Of a stretch of DNA of 64,000 nucleotides, positions 26,288 through 34,938 are shown piece after piece. Source of the DNA: CAG-791 sp963658695 (GTDB taxonomy: Bacteria > Bacillota > Clostridia > Lachnospirales > Lachnospiraceae); the NCBI GenBank assembly GCA_963658695.1, contig CAVKRN010000002.1, forward strand, positions 49,895-113,894. Reading direction: 5' to 3'. Within the stretch, counting starts at the first letter, position 1. Every line of letters begins with the position of its first letter. The notes beneath the pieces were generated by a model. It worked only from the letters and a program-made list of their open reading frames with translations, ran no database searches and was not told where the DNA came from. A program made the position numbers and the translations under genes.

Positions 26288-28897
26288 ATGAGAAAGACCA
26301 AGATTAATTTTGACAAGGCTCTGTTCAAAAGAAGTGTGGAATACAATGTCCGCACCATGTTCCGCCGCGAGATCGCAGAGGCGAGCAAGGAGCAGATTTT
26401 CCAGGCAGCAGCCTATGCGCTCAAGGATCAGATCGTGGATGACTGGATGCGCACGCAGAAGGAATTCGACGAGAAGAATCCGAAGACACTGTATTATCTT
26501 TCCATGGAGTTCCTGATGGGAAGAGCCTTCGGCAACAACCTGATCAATCTTCAGGCGTATGAGCCGGTTGCAGAAGCGCTGAAGGAGCTGGGCTTTGATA
26601 TCAATGCTATCGAGGATCAGGAGCCGGATCCGGCACTTGGAAACGGCGGACTCGGAAGACTGGCAGCATGCTTTTTGGATTCACTGGCAACGCTGAACTA
26701 TCCGGCCTATGGCTGCGGCATCCGGTATCGTTACGGAATGTTCAAGCAGAAGATCGTGGACGGTTATCAGGTGGAGGCACCGGACAACTGGCTTGAGAAC
26801 GGCAATCCGTTTGAGCTTCGTCGTCCGGAGTACACGCAGGAGGTGCACTTCGGCGGCTATGTGGCTTCCTATGTGGCAGAGAACGGACGTACCATGTTCC
26901 GTCAGGAAGGCTACTCGGCAGTGAAGGCTGTACCCTATGATATGCCGGTGATCGGCTATGGCAACGGCTTCGTGGATACGCTGCGTATCTGGGACGCAGA
27001 GCCGGTGAACAGCTTCCACCTGGATTCCTTCGACAAGGGCGATTATCAGAAGGCCGTTGAGGAGGAGAACCTCGCCAGAACCATCTGTGAGGTCCTGTAC
27101 CCTTGCGACGATCATACCCAGGGCAAGGAGCTTCGCCTCAAGCAGCAGTACTTCTTCGTATCAGCTTCGGTACAGCTGGCTATCAAGAAGTTCATGTCCC
27201 GCAACAAGGATATTCATGACCTTCCGTCCAAGGTGGTGTTCCAGATGAACGATACCCACCCGACACTGACCGTGCCGGAACTGATGCGAATCCTTCTGGA
27301 TGAGTATCAGCTGGAGTGGGACGATGCATGGCAGATCGTACAGAAGTCTACCGCATATACCAATCACACCATCATGGCAGAGGCTCTGGAGAAGTGGCCC
27401 ATCGAGCTGTTCTCCCGTCTTCTTCCCCGTATCTATCAGATCGTGGAGGAGATCAATCGCCGCTTTGAAAATGACATTCATGCCAAGTATGATCACAGCG
27501 GCACAGATGTGGCCTACAAGATTTCCAAGATGGGTGTCATCTATGACGGTCAGGTTCGCATGGCGAACATGGCTATTGTGGCAGGCTTCTCCGTCAACGG
27601 CGTTGCAAGACTTCATACCGAGATTCTTAAAAATGAGTCACTGCATGACTTCTATGAGATGTTCCCGGAGAAGTTCAACAACAAGACCAACGGCATCACG
27701 CAGAGACGTTTCCTTATGCATGCCAATCCGTTGCTGGCATCCTGGATTACGGACCACATCGGGGACGAGTGGATTACCGACCTTTCTCACATCGGGGAGC
27801 TTAAGCCTTATGCAACCGATGAGAAGGCGCAGCGCGAGTTCATGCAGATCAAGTATCAGAACAAGGTGCGCCTGGCTAATTACATCTTAGAGCACAACGG
27901 CGTGGAGGTAGATCCTCGTTCCATCTTTGACGTACAGGTGAAGCGTCTGCATGAGTATAAGAGACAGCTTCTGAATATCCTGCATGTTATGTACATTTAC
28001 AATCAGCTGAAGAAGAACCCGGGTATGGATTATCCGGCACACACCTTCATCTTCGGCGCAAAGGCGGCAGCAGGATACCGCAATGCGAAGCTGACCATCA
28101 AGCTCATCAACAATGTGGCAGACGTGATCAACAACGATCCTTCCATTCAGGGCAAGCTGAAGGTGGTCTTCATTGAGGATTATCGCGTCAGCAACGCAGA
28201 GATCATTTTTGCGGCAGCAGATATCTCCGAGCAGATTTCCACGGCTTCCAAGGAGGCCTCCGGAACCGGCTGCATGAAGCTCATGCTCAACGGCGCGCTG
28301 ACTATCGGAACCATGGACGGAGCCAATGTCGAGATGGCAGAGGAGATGGGCAAGGAGAACATGTTTATCTTCGGTCTATCCTCCCAGGAAGTCATCAATT
28401 ACGAGAACAACGGCGGCTACAATCCGAACGAGATTTTCAACAACGATCAGAATGTTCGCGAGGTCCTTATGCAGCTGGTGAATGGGACCTACTCCAGAGA
28501 AAATCCGGAGCTGTTCCGCCCGCTGTACGATTCGCTCCTTAAGAGCCAGCCGGGATGCCCTGCGGACCGTTACTTCATCCTGAAGGATTTCGAGTCCTAC
28601 GCAGCAGCACAGCGCGACATCGTTGCAGCGTACCAGAATAAGAGCAAGTGGGCAGAGATGGCCATCATCAACACATCCTCCTGCGGAAAGTTCTCCTCTG
28701 ATCGCACCATCGAGGAGTATGCTCAGGAAATCTGGAATCTGGACAAGGTTGAGATTCCGGCACCTACTCCGAAGAAGGAAGAAACCAAAAAGGAAGAAAT
28801 CAAGGAAGAGCTGAAAGAGGAGCTGAAGAAGGATGCGGCAGTAGCCAAGAAGACGGTGGCGTCTGCTCTGAATGCGGCTGTGTCGAAGAAGAAATGA
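26288..28897 (+). CDS. glgP: glycogen/starch phosphorylase with charged C-terminal tail
   Basis: 869 residues from ATG 26288 (AAAGGG upstream). It releases glucose 1-phosphate from alpha-1,4-glucans using phosphate and pyridoxal phosphate. Motifs: YYLSMEFLMGRAFGNNLINL, DPALGNGGLGRLAACFLDS, GYGIRYRYGMFKQ-like CGIRYRYGMF, NDTHPTLTVPELMRIL, FDVQVKRLHEYKRQLLN, and the PLP-lysine region EASGTGCMKLMLNGALTIGTMDGANVEM (Lys ~664). The usual Asn in GTGNMK is Cys here. The last ~45 residues are an unusual Lys/Glu-rich tail (KKEETKKEEIKEELKEELKK) not part of the catalytic fold. Confidence 0.95.
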   Translation: MRKTKINFDKALFKRSVEYNVRTMFRREIAEASKEQIFQAAAYALKDQIVDDWMRTQKEFDEKNPKTLYYLSMEFLMGRAFGNNLINLQAYEPVAEALKELGFDINAIEDQEPDPALGNGGLGRLAACFLDSLATLNYPAYGCGIRYRYGMFKQKIVDGYQVEAPDNWLENGNPFELRRPEYTQEVHFGGYVASYVAENGRTMFRQEGYSAVKAVPYDMPVIGYGNGFVDTLRIWDAEPVNSFHLDSFDKGDYQKAVEEENLARTICEVLYPCDDHTQGKELRLKQQYFFVSASVQLAIKKFMSRNKDIHDLPSKVVFQMNDTHPTLTVPELMRILLDEYQLEWDDAWQIVQKSTAYTNHTIMAEALEKWPIELFSRLLPRIYQIVEEINRRFENDIHAKYDHSGTDVAYKISKMGVIYDGQVRMANMAIVAGFSVNGVARLHTEILKNESLHDFYEMFPEKFNNKTNGITQRRFLMHANPLLASWITDHIGDEWITDLSHIGELKPYATDEKAQREFMQIKYQNKVRLANYILEHNGVEVDPRSIFDVQVKRLHEYKRQLLNILHVMYIYNQLKKNPGMDYPAHTFIFGAKAAAGYRNAKLTIKLINNVADVINNDPSIQGKLKVVFIEDYRVSNAEIIFAAADISEQISTASKEASGTGCMKLMLNGALTIGTMDGANVEMAEEMGKENMFIFGLSSQEVINYENNGGYNPNEIFNNDQNVREVLMQLVNGTYSRENPELFRPLYDSLLKSQPGCPADRYFILKDFESYAAAQRDIVAAYQNKSKWAEMAIINTSSCGKFSSDRTIEEYAQEIWNLDKVEIPAPTPKKEETKKEEIKEELKEELKKDAAVAKKTVASALNAAVSKKK

Positions 28898-28978
28898 TGT
28901 TTATTATTTAGCCCGCATCTTGATTTTCCTTCGGAAAACCTCGATGTGGCTGGCCAGAGGCGCTTCGCGCCTTGGCCG

Positions 28979-29052
28979 CCTGCCAATTTCAATGTGAATT
29001 TGCCTGCGAGCAGTCAATTCACATTGAAATATGGCAGGTGCTAAACAGATAC
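28979..29052 (+). repeat. long-palindrome repeat (TGCCA...TTTCAA family), intact copy
   Basis: TGCCAATTTCAATGTGAATT and AATTCACATTGAAATATGGCA form a ~20-bp inverted repeat around TGCCTGCGAGCAGTC, followed by GGTGCTAAACAGATACGT. The same tail, RGTGCTgAACAGATaC, follows the copies at 14508 (minus strand), 37566 and 47144. A separate GC-rich hairpin (GGCCagAGGCGcttcGCGCCTtGGCC) sits just upstream at about 28952-28979. Confidence 0.75.
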
Positions 29053-29057
29053 GTGAA

Positions 29058-29085
29058 TTGACAGATTCGTGTAATTGTATACAAT
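29058..29085 (+). promoter_or_regulatory. promoter upstream of the aconitase-family gene
   Basis: TTGACA at 29058-29063 and TACAAT at 29080-29085 with a 16-base spacer. The predicted start of transcription (~29092) is just before a terminator-like hairpin, so initiation and termination signals are adjacent. Confidence 0.65.
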
Positions 29086-29095
29086 CTAAGAAGGA

Positions 29096-29136
29096 GCCCA
29101 CAGACGGAAATCATCTCCGGCTGTGGGTTTTCTTGT
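29096..29136 (+). terminator. terminator-like hairpin in the leader of the aconitase-family gene
   Basis: GCCCACAGaCGG / CCGgCTGTGGG stem followed by TTTTCTT. It lies between the TTGACA/TACAAT promoter and the hydratase start at 29188, so it could act as a leader attenuator. It could equally end the glgP transcript. Confidence 0.7.
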
Positions 29137-29187
29137 AGAAATGAATGGACAATGGCACCTTTAGGGATAGGAAAGGAAGAAAAGACG

Positions 29188-31488
29188 ATGGTGGAGCTGC
29201 ATAAAAGTGGCGCATATTATCTTGGGAACGGACAGTGGATCTGGGATGGACCGGATGCCGGAGCTGCGCTTGCCGCGGAAGGACTTTCCGGGAGCAAGGA
29301 GGAGGCCAGGGACAAGACTATGGCCTGGGGAATTCTTGCGGCACATAATACCAGTGGGAGTAAAGATAAGCTGCGGATCAAATTTGATCAGCTCACCAGT
29401 CACGACATCACCTATGTCGGCATCATTCAGACGGCAAGAGCATCCGGCCTGGAGAAATTTCCGATTCCCTATGTGCTTACCAACTGTCACAACTCTCTTT
29501 GTGCGGTCGGAGGTACGATCAACGAGGATGATCACATGTTCGGCCTGACAGCGGCACAGAAGTACGGCGGCGTCTATGTTCCGCCGCACCTTGCAGTCAT
29601 CCATCAGTATGCGCGCGAGAAAATGGCCAGAACCGGTGGCATGATTCTGGGATCGGATTCTCATACGCGGTATGGAGCACTGGGAACCATGGCAATGGGC
29701 GAGGGCGGACCGGAACTGGTTAAGCAGCTCCTCGGACAGACGTACGACATTGCAAGACCGGAAGTAATTGCGGTTCATCTGACCGGAGCACCGCGACGGG
29801 GCGTTGGTCCGCACGATGTCAATATTGCATTGATCGGAGCTGTATTTGAAAGCGGCTTTGTCAAGAATAAGGTGCTGGAGTTCATCGGAGAAGGCGTACA
29901 TAACCTTTCGGAGGATTATCGTATCGGCATCGATGTCATGACCACGGAGACGACATGTCTTTCCTCCATCTGGGAGACCGACGAGGTGACCAGGGACTGG
30001 CTGGCTCTCCACGGAAGGGAAGAGGATTATGCACCGCTCGCACCGGAAAAGGGCGCATACTACGACGGTGTGATTGAGATTGACCTTTCCAAAATAGAAC
30101 CGATGATTGCCATGCCCTTCCACCCTTCCATGGCATACTCGATCGATACGGTAAATCACAACCTGGCAGACATTCTTCATGAGGTTGAGCTGCGGGCGAA
30201 GGTGTCCTTCGGTGCTAAAGTGGAGACGCATCTGCAGGAGAAGATTGTTGACGGACGTCTCCTGGTGGACCAGGGAATCATTGCCGGCTGCGCCGGCGGC
30301 GGCTTCGAGAACATCTGTGAGGCAGCCGGAATTCTGGACGGAGAGAGTATCGGAAGTGATAAGTTTACACTTTCCGTGTACCCTGCTTCCCAGCCGGTTT
30401 ATGCAGAGCTGATTAAAAATGGCGTGGCGATGAAGCTGATGGATGCCGGAGCCGTGCTCAAGACCGCGTTCTGTGGACCGTGCTTTGGCGCCGGCGATAC
30501 TCCGGCCAATAATGCGTTTTCCATTCGGCATTCGACGCGCAATTTCCCGAATCGTGAGGGCTCGAAGCCGCAGAAGGGTCAGATTTCCTATGTGGCACTG
30601 ATGGATGCCAGATCGATTGCTGCAACGGCAGCACATCAGGGATTTCTTACTGCGGCGACGGATATGGATAAGGATATCCCGAGTTACCACTATCACTTTG
30701 ACGGCGCCATCTATGAGAAGCGGGTGTTTGACTCTCATGGAGTTGCTAACCCGGATACGACGCTGCAGCTCGGACCGAATATCAAGGATTGGCCGAAGAT
30801 GGAGCCGCTTCCGGAGAATTTGGCACTGCGCGTTGTTGCTGAAATTCATGATCCGGTTACCACAACCGATGAACTGATTCCTTCCGGAGAGACATCCTCC
30901 TACCGCTCCAACCCGGAGGGACTTGCGGAATTCACGCTGTCCCGGAAGGCTCCGGACTACGTGGAACTGGCCAAAGAAGTGCGGGAAGGTGAACGCGCAC
31001 AGGTTGCCGGAACCTGCATCGGAAAAGCACTTCCCGGCTTCCATGATGTCATGAGCACCATCCGCACCAAGTTCCCGGAAGTGGGACGGGCCAATATCGG
31101 TATCGGATCAACCATTTATGCCGTGAAGCCCGGTGACGGCTCTGCAAGAGAGCAGGCGGCTTCTTGTCAGAAAGTGCTCGGCGGATGGGCCAACATTGCC
31201 GGTGAATATGCGACTAAGCGGTATCGCAGCAACCTGATCAACTGGGGCATGCTTCCCTTCCTTTTTGCAGGAGAGGAGCTTCCGTTCCACAAGATGGATT
31301 ATCTGTTCTTCCCGAAGATTCGGGAGGCTGTGGAGAATAAGGCAGAGGAGATCACCGGATATGTTGTGCGGGAGACAGATCTTCTTCCGTTTACTGTGAC
31401 CCTGGGAAGTCTGACCGATGAAGAGCGGCAGATTATTCTGGATGGATGCCTGATCAATTACAACCGTAGATCTTTGGAAAACAACTGA
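29188..31488 (+). CDS. aconitase-superfamily hydratase (YbhJ-like)
   Basis: 766 residues from ATG 29188 (AAAGGAAG upstream). Aconitase-type enzymes use a 4Fe-4S cluster to isomerise hydroxy-acids. Recognised elements: NCHNSLCAVGGTINEDDH, the GMILGSDSHTRYGALGTMAMGEGG segment, CAGGGFENICEAAGIL (first cluster Cys), and FCGPCFGAGDTPANNAFSIRHSTRNFPNREG (CxxC ligands). The C-terminal swivel domain contains IGIGSTIYAVKPGDG and NLINWGMLPFLF. Length and layout resemble the uncharacterised YbhJ group more than AcnA/AcnB; the true substrate is unknown and no TCA or leucine genes adjoin it. It ends six bases before the next gene. Confidence 0.82.
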   Translation: MVELHKSGAYYLGNGQWIWDGPDAGAALAAEGLSGSKEEARDKTMAWGILAAHNTSGSKDKLRIKFDQLTSHDITYVGIIQTARASGLEKFPIPYVLTNCHNSLCAVGGTINEDDHMFGLTAAQKYGGVYVPPHLAVIHQYAREKMARTGGMILGSDSHTRYGALGTMAMGEGGPELVKQLLGQTYDIARPEVIAVHLTGAPRRGVGPHDVNIALIGAVFESGFVKNKVLEFIGEGVHNLSEDYRIGIDVMTTETTCLSSIWETDEVTRDWLALHGREEDYAPLAPEKGAYYDGVIEIDLSKIEPMIAMPFHPSMAYSIDTVNHNLADILHEVELRAKVSFGAKVETHLQEKIVDGRLLVDQGIIAGCAGGGFENICEAAGILDGESIGSDKFTLSVYPASQPVYAELIKNGVAMKLMDAGAVLKTAFCGPCFGAGDTPANNAFSIRHSTRNFPNREGSKPQKGQISYVALMDARSIAATAAHQGFLTAATDMDKDIPSYHYHFDGAIYEKRVFDSHGVANPDTTLQLGPNIKDWPKMEPLPENLALRVVAEIHDPVTTTDELIPSGETSSYRSNPEGLAEFTLSRKAPDYVELAKEVREGERAQVAGTCIGKALPGFHDVMSTIRTKFPEVGRANIGIGSTIYAVKPGDGSAREQAASCQKVLGGWANIAGEYATKRYRSNLINWGMLPFLFAGEELPFHKMDYLFFPKIREAVENKAEEITGYVVRETDLLPFTVTLGSLTDEERQIILDGCLINYNRRSLENN

Positions 31489-31494
31489 TACGGC

Positions 31495-33063
31495 ATGGGC
31501 CTGGTACAAAGCTTCATTATGGTGACCTTCGCGGCAACGCTGTATGTCACCATGCGTTATTATCTGAATATGCTGCAGGAGCAGGACTGGCAGGCAGAGG
31601 ATTATTTTCGCCTGCTCATGAGGGACAGCCTTCGCTGGCTGCCCCTTCTTTTCGTGTTGGTTCCGTCGGCGGCATTGTGGATGGATTATCAGGTCTTCGG
31701 AAGGGGGCTGCTACTCCTGTATCTTTGGGGAATGCTACTGCTGTACAGCTTCCGCCTGCAGAGAATGTACAGAACCGGAAAAGAGCCGGAGCAAAAAGAA
31801 GAGAAACAAAGCATTCGTGATGTGCTGCTGCACCCGGGACGAAAACTGGGCGTGCTCCTTGGCATATGGATCATCGTATGGCTTGGTGCTTTCCTGGGGA
31901 GCCTAGGAATGCAGAAAAACCATAGGAATGTGCTGAATCTGGTGTTTGGCACAGCTTTTTTGCTGCAACCGCTTGCCGCGCCGCTTCTGCGGAGGCTGAT
32001 AAAGCCGGCGGAATGGATTCTGGGACGGCGTTATGTGAAGGCAGCGTGGGAGCTTCTGCAGGGACGACATGGACTGAAGATCGTTGTCGTAACGGGAAAC
32101 CGAAATCTGGATGAGATGGGGCGAATTCTTGCCGCGTTTCTCTCCCGATGCGGGTCTTGTCGCCTGGAAGAGAAAGTGCTTCATACGGCCGTAGATGCAG
32201 CGCAGGTTATCCATGAGCTTCCGGGACATCAACTGGAGGTTCTGATCTGTCTCGTACAGGCGGGCGATCCGCAGGATCTGCAGCAAATTGTGGATATTCT
32301 GCATCCGGAGCTGCTTCTGCGCGTTTCCAAAGATGCAGCCTCCGGGGGTGAAACGTCGGAGCTGTCCGGCATGCACGGAACGATGCTGATTAACGGAGAT
32401 GATAAGGAGCTCATGCGGGAAAACCGAGGGAAAAAAGTGGTTACCTTTGGCTTTGGTGAGCAATGCCATGTGAAGGCAACCATCCTTGAAAACAGCGCAG
32501 AGGGAACCCGGTTCATACTTCCGGGAGGGAGACGTTCACCGGAGGAATACACGACCATCCTGATCGGCCGGCAGCAGCTTCGCTTTTTGATCGGTGCCAT
32601 TACGGCGGCGCGAATGCTGGGAGTTCCCAAAGAAAAACTTCCCTATCAGGCAGCACTCATACCGCAGACGCCGCATCACATGCAGCTGATCAACATCCCT
32701 AATGCCACATGGATTGATGATACAGCCAATGAGGATCCGGCGCAGGCTATTGAGGCCGTACAGACGCTGCGGCAGTTCCGGGGCGATCATGTTCTGCTCA
32801 CATCGGGACTTTTAGGACTGGGCACTGCGCAGGAGAGCGTGAATTATCATCTGGGATATGAAGCGGCGAAGACATGCAGCCATATCGTCCTTGTTGGTGA
32901 GAATGTTGCTTTTGGCATAAAAAGCGGAATCCTGGATGCCGGCTTTCGACCGGAAAATCTGTGGGAAGCGTCAACGCTGGATGCGGCAAAGGAGCTGGTG
33001 AAAGAACTTGAAAGTGCGCCGGATGGGCGCGTCTTTCTGGCAGAGGCAATCGCAACCATATAG
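31495..33063 (+). CDS. membrane protein with MurF-like C-terminal half lacking the P-loop
   Basis: 522 residues. Hydrophobic helices at ~3-22, 48-64, 70-88, 117-138 and 147-165 give about five membrane segments. After residue ~190 the sequence follows the pattern of a Mur ligase: the strand LKIVVVTGNRN sits where MurF has a GxxGKTT loop, but here the loop reads TGNRNLDEMG with no GKT. Later, WIDDTANEDPAQAIEAVQTL (407-426) matches the MurF DxYNANPxSxxAAL motif, and HVLLTSGLLGLGTAQESVNYH matches the GxMLELGxxSxxxH motif. It is probably a membrane-bound, ATPase-dead MurF relative. Starts six bases after the hydratase; no strong ribosome site. Confidence 0.65.
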   Translation: MGLVQSFIMVTFAATLYVTMRYYLNMLQEQDWQAEDYFRLLMRDSLRWLPLLFVLVPSAALWMDYQVFGRGLLLLYLWGMLLLYSFRLQRMYRTGKEPEQKEEKQSIRDVLLHPGRKLGVLLGIWIIVWLGAFLGSLGMQKNHRNVLNLVFGTAFLLQPLAAPLLRRLIKPAEWILGRRYVKAAWELLQGRHGLKIVVVTGNRNLDEMGRILAAFLSRCGSCRLEEKVLHTAVDAAQVIHELPGHQLEVLICLVQAGDPQDLQQIVDILHPELLLRVSKDAASGGETSELSGMHGTMLINGDDKELMRENRGKKVVTFGFGEQCHVKATILENSAEGTRFILPGGRRSPEEYTTILIGRQQLRFLIGAITAARMLGVPKEKLPYQAALIPQTPHHMQLINIPNATWIDDTANEDPAQAIEAVQTLRQFRGDHVLLTSGLLGLGTAQESVNYHLGYEAAKTCSHIVLVGENVAFGIKSGILDAGFRPENLWEASTLDAAKELVKELESAPDGRVFLAEAIATI

Positions 33064-33205
33064 ACGCCTGCTACTTCATGCGCCGGTCAAGCGACAGAGC
33101 GACGGTTCCACCGGAATCCGTCGCTGGCGGGCGTCTGTAGAGTGACAAGCGATGGCACGGAGAATATCCGGATCAGGAGCCTTGCGAAGGGCGGGGGCGG
33201 CGTCT
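33064..33205. repeat. degenerate fragments of the structured repeat family
   Basis: AGACGCCTGC...GCGGGCGTCT forms outer arms, with CCGTCGCTGGCGGGCGT resembling the right end of the elements at 11290 and 22701. Immediately after, CACGGAGAATATCCGGATCAGGAGCCTTGCGAAG resembles their left core (GAGAATGTCCAGATCAGGGGCCTTGCGAG). The order is right end then left core, so this is a rearranged or doubled remnant between the MurF-like gene and plsC. Confidence 0.55.
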
Positions 33206-33247
33206 ATGATGGAATAGAACCGCCACAGGAAAGGGGATTAAGAAGTT

Positions 33248-34000
33248 ATGACAATTCGTACCATTTGGGCCGTGCTGGCAGCAGCGTTTTTTTTCATTTG
33301 TTCCTTGCCAGTCATGCTGATCGTGTGGATCGCCGGGAAGCTGTCGCCGCAGATGGCAGACCGCATTTCCTATGCCACTGTCTGCTGGGGGCTGCGGCTT
33401 GTGGCAGCATCGACGGGATGCCCTGTGACGATCGTTGGGAAGGAGAACATTCCGAAGGATCGTCCGGCCTTATTCGTAGGAAACCATCGTTCGATTTTTG
33501 ACATTATTATGACGGCGCCCCTTCTGCCGAGACCGTTTATCATTATTGCGAAAAAGGAGCTGGGGGAGATCCCGCTTCTTCATTTCTGGATGATGCGAAT
33601 TCACTGCCTGTTTCTGGACCGCAGCGATATCCGGGCTGGTGCTCAGATGGTGACCGATGCGGCCGGGAGTCTTAAGTCTGGCAGTTCGGTCCTTATTTTT
33701 CCGGAGGGAACCAGAACCAAGGAAGAGGGACAGTTTGGAGAATTCAAGGGCGGCAGCTTCAAGATAGCCATTCGCGCCGGGGCACCGGTGGTCCCGATCA
33801 CGCTGATCGGAACAGGAAATATTCTGGAAGATCATCCGATGAAGGTGTATAAGACACCGGTTACCATTGTGATCGGAACACCGATAGAGACGAAGAATTT
33901 GCCGATTGCGGAGCGCAAGCTCCTGACGGAGAATGTGAAGCAGGTGATTGCATCGACGTATCAGCAGTACGCACCGGAGAAAAGCGGCGGGGCAGTATAG
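33248..34000 (+). CDS. plsC: 1-acyl-sn-glycerol-3-phosphate acyltransferase
   Basis: 250 residues with an N-terminal hydrophobic anchor (TIRTIWAVLAAAFFFICSLPVMLIVWIAG). The acyltransferase signature NHRSIFD (residues 79-85, HxxxxD) is followed by FIIIAKKELGEIPLLHFWM and IFPEGTRTK. It adds the second acyl chain to lysophosphatidic acid at the membrane, giving phosphatidic acid. ATG 33248 follows AAAGGGGATTAAGAAGTT. It is followed after 11 bases by the pyrK-like gene, so the two may be co-transcribed. Confidence 0.93.
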   Translation: MTIRTIWAVLAAAFFFICSLPVMLIVWIAGKLSPQMADRISYATVCWGLRLVAASTGCPVTIVGKENIPKDRPALFVGNHRSIFDIIMTAPLLPRPFIIIAKKELGEIPLLHFWMMRIHCLFLDRSDIRAGAQMVTDAAGSLKSGSSVLIFPEGTRTKEEGQFGEFKGGSFKIAIRAGAPVVPITLIGTGNILEDHPMKVYKTPVTIVIGTPIETKNLPIAERKLLTENVKQVIASTYQQYAPEKSGGAV

Positions 34001-34011
34001 AGAGGCATGGT

Positions 34012-34878
34012 ATGACGGAGAAGAAAACGAAACAGACGCTGAAGGTGGCAGAGAGTACGGAGCTTTCAAAGGGCGTTTATTCCCTGACACTGGAATATGA
34101 AAAAGGAGAGGAGCCGCAGGAGGTGAAGCCGGGACAGTTTGTCGGAGTCTATCCAAAGGATGCATCCCGGCTTCTTCCGAGACCGATTTCCATCTGCAGT
34201 TGGGATGCGGAAAAACGGCAGCTGCGGCTGGTGTACCGCGTGGCTGGCAACGGAACAAGGGAGTTCTCCGGTTGGCGGTCCGGGGATAAGACGGAGATCT
34301 TAGGGATTCTGGGGAATGGATACGATGTGCCGGCTATGACGGGCAAGAGAGTACTCCTTCTGGGCGGCGGCATCGGTGCTCCGCCGATGCTGGGATTGGC
34401 AAAGGCTTTGTATTCGGCGAATACGAATCTGGGCCTGGATGCGGAAGCAGCGCGTGAGTGTGTTACCGCAGTGATGGGCTACCGCACCAATGACCTTTTC
34501 CTGAAGGAGGACTTTCAGGCAGTGAGTCGCCTTGTTGTTTCAACGGATGATGGAACTGCCGGCTTTCACGGAAACAGTGTGGCAGCAGCCAGAGATCTGG
34601 TTGGAAGCAAAGAGAAAGGAATCTCGGATATGACAGGAGCGGCGTTTGATGTGATTTGCTCCTGCGGGCCGCTGCCGATGCTGCGCGGTGTGAAGGCGCT
34701 GGCAGAAGAGCTGGATGTTCCTGCGTTTATTTCATTGGAAGAGCGCATGGCCTGTGGAATCGGCGCCTGCCTTGGATGCGTAACAAAGACGATCAAAAAG
34801 GATGAACATTCCCAGGTTCATAACGCAAGAATCTGCACAGAAGGACCAGTGTTTGCGGCGAAGGATGTAGAAATTTAG
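34012..34878 (+). CDS. pyrK: dihydroorotate dehydrogenase electron-transfer subunit
   Basis: 288 residues. FAD-binding segment RLLPRPISICSWD near residue 48 and NAD-binding loop VLLLGGGIGAPPMLGLAKAL. The C-terminal 2Fe-2S site is clear: CGIGACLGCVTKT plus a later ARICTEGPVF cysteine. PyrK passes electrons from PyrD to NAD+, completing class 1B dihydroorotate oxidation in pyrimidine synthesis. Ribosome site AGAGG is six bases before ATG 34012. The pyrD gene follows after a short gap, as in most Firmicutes. Confidence 0.94.
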   Translation: MTEKKTKQTLKVAESTELSKGVYSLTLEYEKGEEPQEVKPGQFVGVYPKDASRLLPRPISICSWDAEKRQLRLVYRVAGNGTREFSGWRSGDKTEILGILGNGYDVPAMTGKRVLLLGGGIGAPPMLGLAKALYSANTNLGLDAEAARECVTAVMGYRTNDLFLKEDFQAVSRLVVSTDDGTAGFHGNSVAAARDLVGSKEKGISDMTGAAFDVICSCGPLPMLRGVKALAEELDVPAFISLEERMACGIGACLGCVTKTIKKDEHSQVHNARICTEGPVFAAKDVEI

Positions 34879-34903
34879 GAAAACGCTGATTAAAGTGCTT
34901 CCT
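34877..34903. repeat. short palindrome of the GGAAAACGCTGATT...GCnTTCC family
   Basis: AGGAAAACGCTGATTAAAGTGCTTCCT overlaps the pyrK stop and lies in the pyrK-pyrD gap. It matches the pattern of the copies at 6116, 9355, 9452 and 45733. Confidence 0.55.
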
Positions 34904-34938
34904 ACGCCGGATGTACTAGAGAAAAGAGGATGATAAGG

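Noticed and set aside
29161..31044. 627-codon open frame antisense to the aconitase-like gene
   Set aside because: Shadow of a strongly biased coding sequence; no ribosome site and no recognisable protein.
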